This document shows, piece by piece, positions 4,713 to 5,516 of a stretch of 5,516 nt of DNA; position 1 is the stretch's first letter, and each line of letters opens with the position of its first letter. A program made the translations under genes and the position numbers. The stretch comes from Actinomycetota bacterium. GTDB lineage: Bacteria > Actinomycetota > Thermoleophilia > Gaiellales > Gaiellaceae. Under the pieces are notes generated by a model. It was not told the DNA's origin and did no database searches. It worked only from the letters and a program-made list of their open reading frames with translations. The stretch spans positions 1-5,516 of the forward strand of contig JACCYG010000358.1 of assembly GCA_013696595.1 (NCBI GenBank), given 5' to 3'.

Positions 4713-5516
4713 CTAGAGAACGACGTGCTCGGGAAATACAGCGTTCTCGGCGAATCGCTCGAGGCGATAGGGCGAGAGGTCGAACGACGACTCGCCTTCG
4801 AGTATCTCCTCCGCGAGTGCGCGCCCGACCGCAGGTGCTTGCATGAAGCCGTGCCCGGAGAAGCCGCACGCGGCGTACACGCCGTCGGCGACCCGGCCGA
4901 TCACGGGATGCGCGTCGGGCGTCATGTCGTAAAGGCCGGCCCAGGCGCTCGCGACGGTCGCCTGCTCGGCAGCTGGATAGCGGTATGCGAGGCGTGCCAG
5001 CCGGTCAGCGAAAAGGGACTCGTCGACCGCCTCGTCGAATCCCCAGCGCGGCACCGGGTCGACCATCGCCAGGACGAGGCGATCGCCGCGGCGGCGGAAA
5101 TGGAATCCGCTTTCGGCCTCGAGCACCATCGGGAGACCGTCCGGGAGGCCGGCGACCCGGCTCGTCTCGATGAGCTGGCGGCAGAGTGGGCGGACCGGCA
5201 ACTCGACGTCATAGCTCTTCCCCACGTCCGCCGAATAGGCGCCACACGCGATGACTACGACGTCGCGTTCCACGTCCTCGACACGCGTCCGCTCGTGAAC
5301 CGCGACCCCGAGCTCGCGGGCGCGGCGCACGAGCTCCTGCGTGACGGCCGCGGGGTCCCCCACGCCGTCGGTTGGGCAGATCGTGCCGCCGAGGACGTCA
5401 TCCTTCCGAACGCCCGGCGCAAACGCGTCGACCCGCTCAGCGTCGACCCATTCGATCGGAACACCGAGCTCGGCCTGAACGGCGCGGCGCTCCTCGAGCG
5501 CAGCAACGCCTTCCTC
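4713..5516 (-). CDS. DAO-family FAD-dependent amino acid/amine oxidoreductase (N-terminus cut off)
   Basis: The frame is open from the right window edge to TAG at 4715-4713, giving 267 visible residues. The missing first part would hold the GxGxxG FAD-binding motif. Visible family features, counted from the edge, are GGTICPTDGVGDP (43-55), VVVIACGAYS (86-95, the strand returning to FAD), PVRPLCRQ (107-114), GLYDMTPDAHPVIG (194-207) and GFSGHGFMQAP (218-228). This C-terminal set is characteristic of the DAO superfamily (glycine/sarcosine oxidase, SoxB-like, DadA-like), which oxidises the C-N bond of amino acids or N-methyl amines. The GLYxMTPD and GFSGHGF blocks look most like the sarcosine oxidase beta/HcnC branch, but substrate cannot be set from the C-terminus alone. 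A GTG at 5363 is internal, because conserved sequence precedes it. The patatin gene follows 53 bp downstream on the same strand. Confidence 0.88.
   Translation of the reverse strand, partial: EEGVAALEERRAVQAELGVPIEWVDAERVDAFAPGVRKDDVLGGTICPTDGVGDPAAVTQELVRRARELGVAVHERTRVEDVERDVVVIACGAYSADVGKSYDVELPVRPLCRQLIETSRVAGLPDGLPMVLEAESGFHFRRRGDRLVLAMVDPVPRWGFDEAVDESLFADRLARLAYRYPAAEQATVASAWAGLYDMTPDAHPVIGRVADGVYAACGFSGHGFMQAPAVGRALAEEILEGESSFDLSPYRLERFAENAVFPEHVVL

Noticed and set aside
3856..4716. 286-codon plus-strand frame opposite the patatin gene
   Set aside because: It is antisense to a gene with intact catalytic motifs; its charged, low-information composition reflects the codon structure of the opposite strand.
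4660..4869. 70-codon N-terminal extension of the patatin gene
   Set aside because: It overlaps the end of the DAO gene, is Arg-rich, and patatin domains normally begin a few residues before the GGGxxG loop, as they do from ATG 4659.
1..5516. tRNA/rRNA genes, CRISPR array, insertion sequence, phage or defence system
   Set aside because: No cloverleaf-like sequence, regularly spaced repeats, transposase, integrase or defence-cluster signature was seen; the patatin gene has no cyclic-nucleotide synthase neighbour that would suggest a CBASS effector.

Overview
This is a high-GC window (roughly two thirds G+C by eye) from a bacterial chromosome. It holds five complete genes, two genes cut by the window edges, and two doubtful small reading frames. 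High GC, GTG/TTG starts, two genes without a ribosome binding site but with a -10-like hexamer just ahead of the ATG, and the particular protein families all suggest an actinobacterium. My best guess is the Thermoleophilia (Gaiellales/Solirubrobacterales) group. That placement is an inference from recalled protein style; no marker gene is present.

Layout. Positions 1-84 (minus) are the first 28 codons of an exported protein that runs off the left edge. Positions 278-805 (minus) encode a small secreted protein with six cysteines and an internal repeat; a strong hairpin terminator (214-243) lies between the two. A 128-bp divergent promoter region (806-933) separates it from 934-2493 (plus), a carboxyltransferase beta subunit closely resembling methylcrotonoyl-CoA carboxylase beta (leucine degradation). 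After it comes about 290 bp of poorly understood sequence, with a 63-codon frame that overlaps the mccB stop as GTGA and a 31-codon frame ending exactly at the next gene. Then come a NIPSNAP-family gene (2784-3083), which appears to start at CTG, and a small HEANH-motif putative metallopeptidase (3130-3585).

The minus strand then carries a patatin-like phospholipase (3595-4659), convergent with the HEANH gene with only 9 bp between stop codons. Upstream of it lies a DAO-family FAD oxidoreductase (4713 to the right edge), whose FAD-binding N-terminus is outside the window.

How the genes fit together. MccB is a catabolic carboxylase subunit, and its biotin-carboxylase partner and the rest of the leucine pathway are not in the window. 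The DAO oxidase probably oxidises an amino acid or N-methylated amine, and patatin releases fatty acids from lipids. I see no single pathway joining them and treat this as ordinary core/accessory chromosome. No tRNA, rRNA, CRISPR, insertion sequence or phage gene was recognised. The points most worth checking are the CTG start, the recurrent -10/7-nt/start-codon arrangement, and the repeat-built six-cysteine secreted protein.
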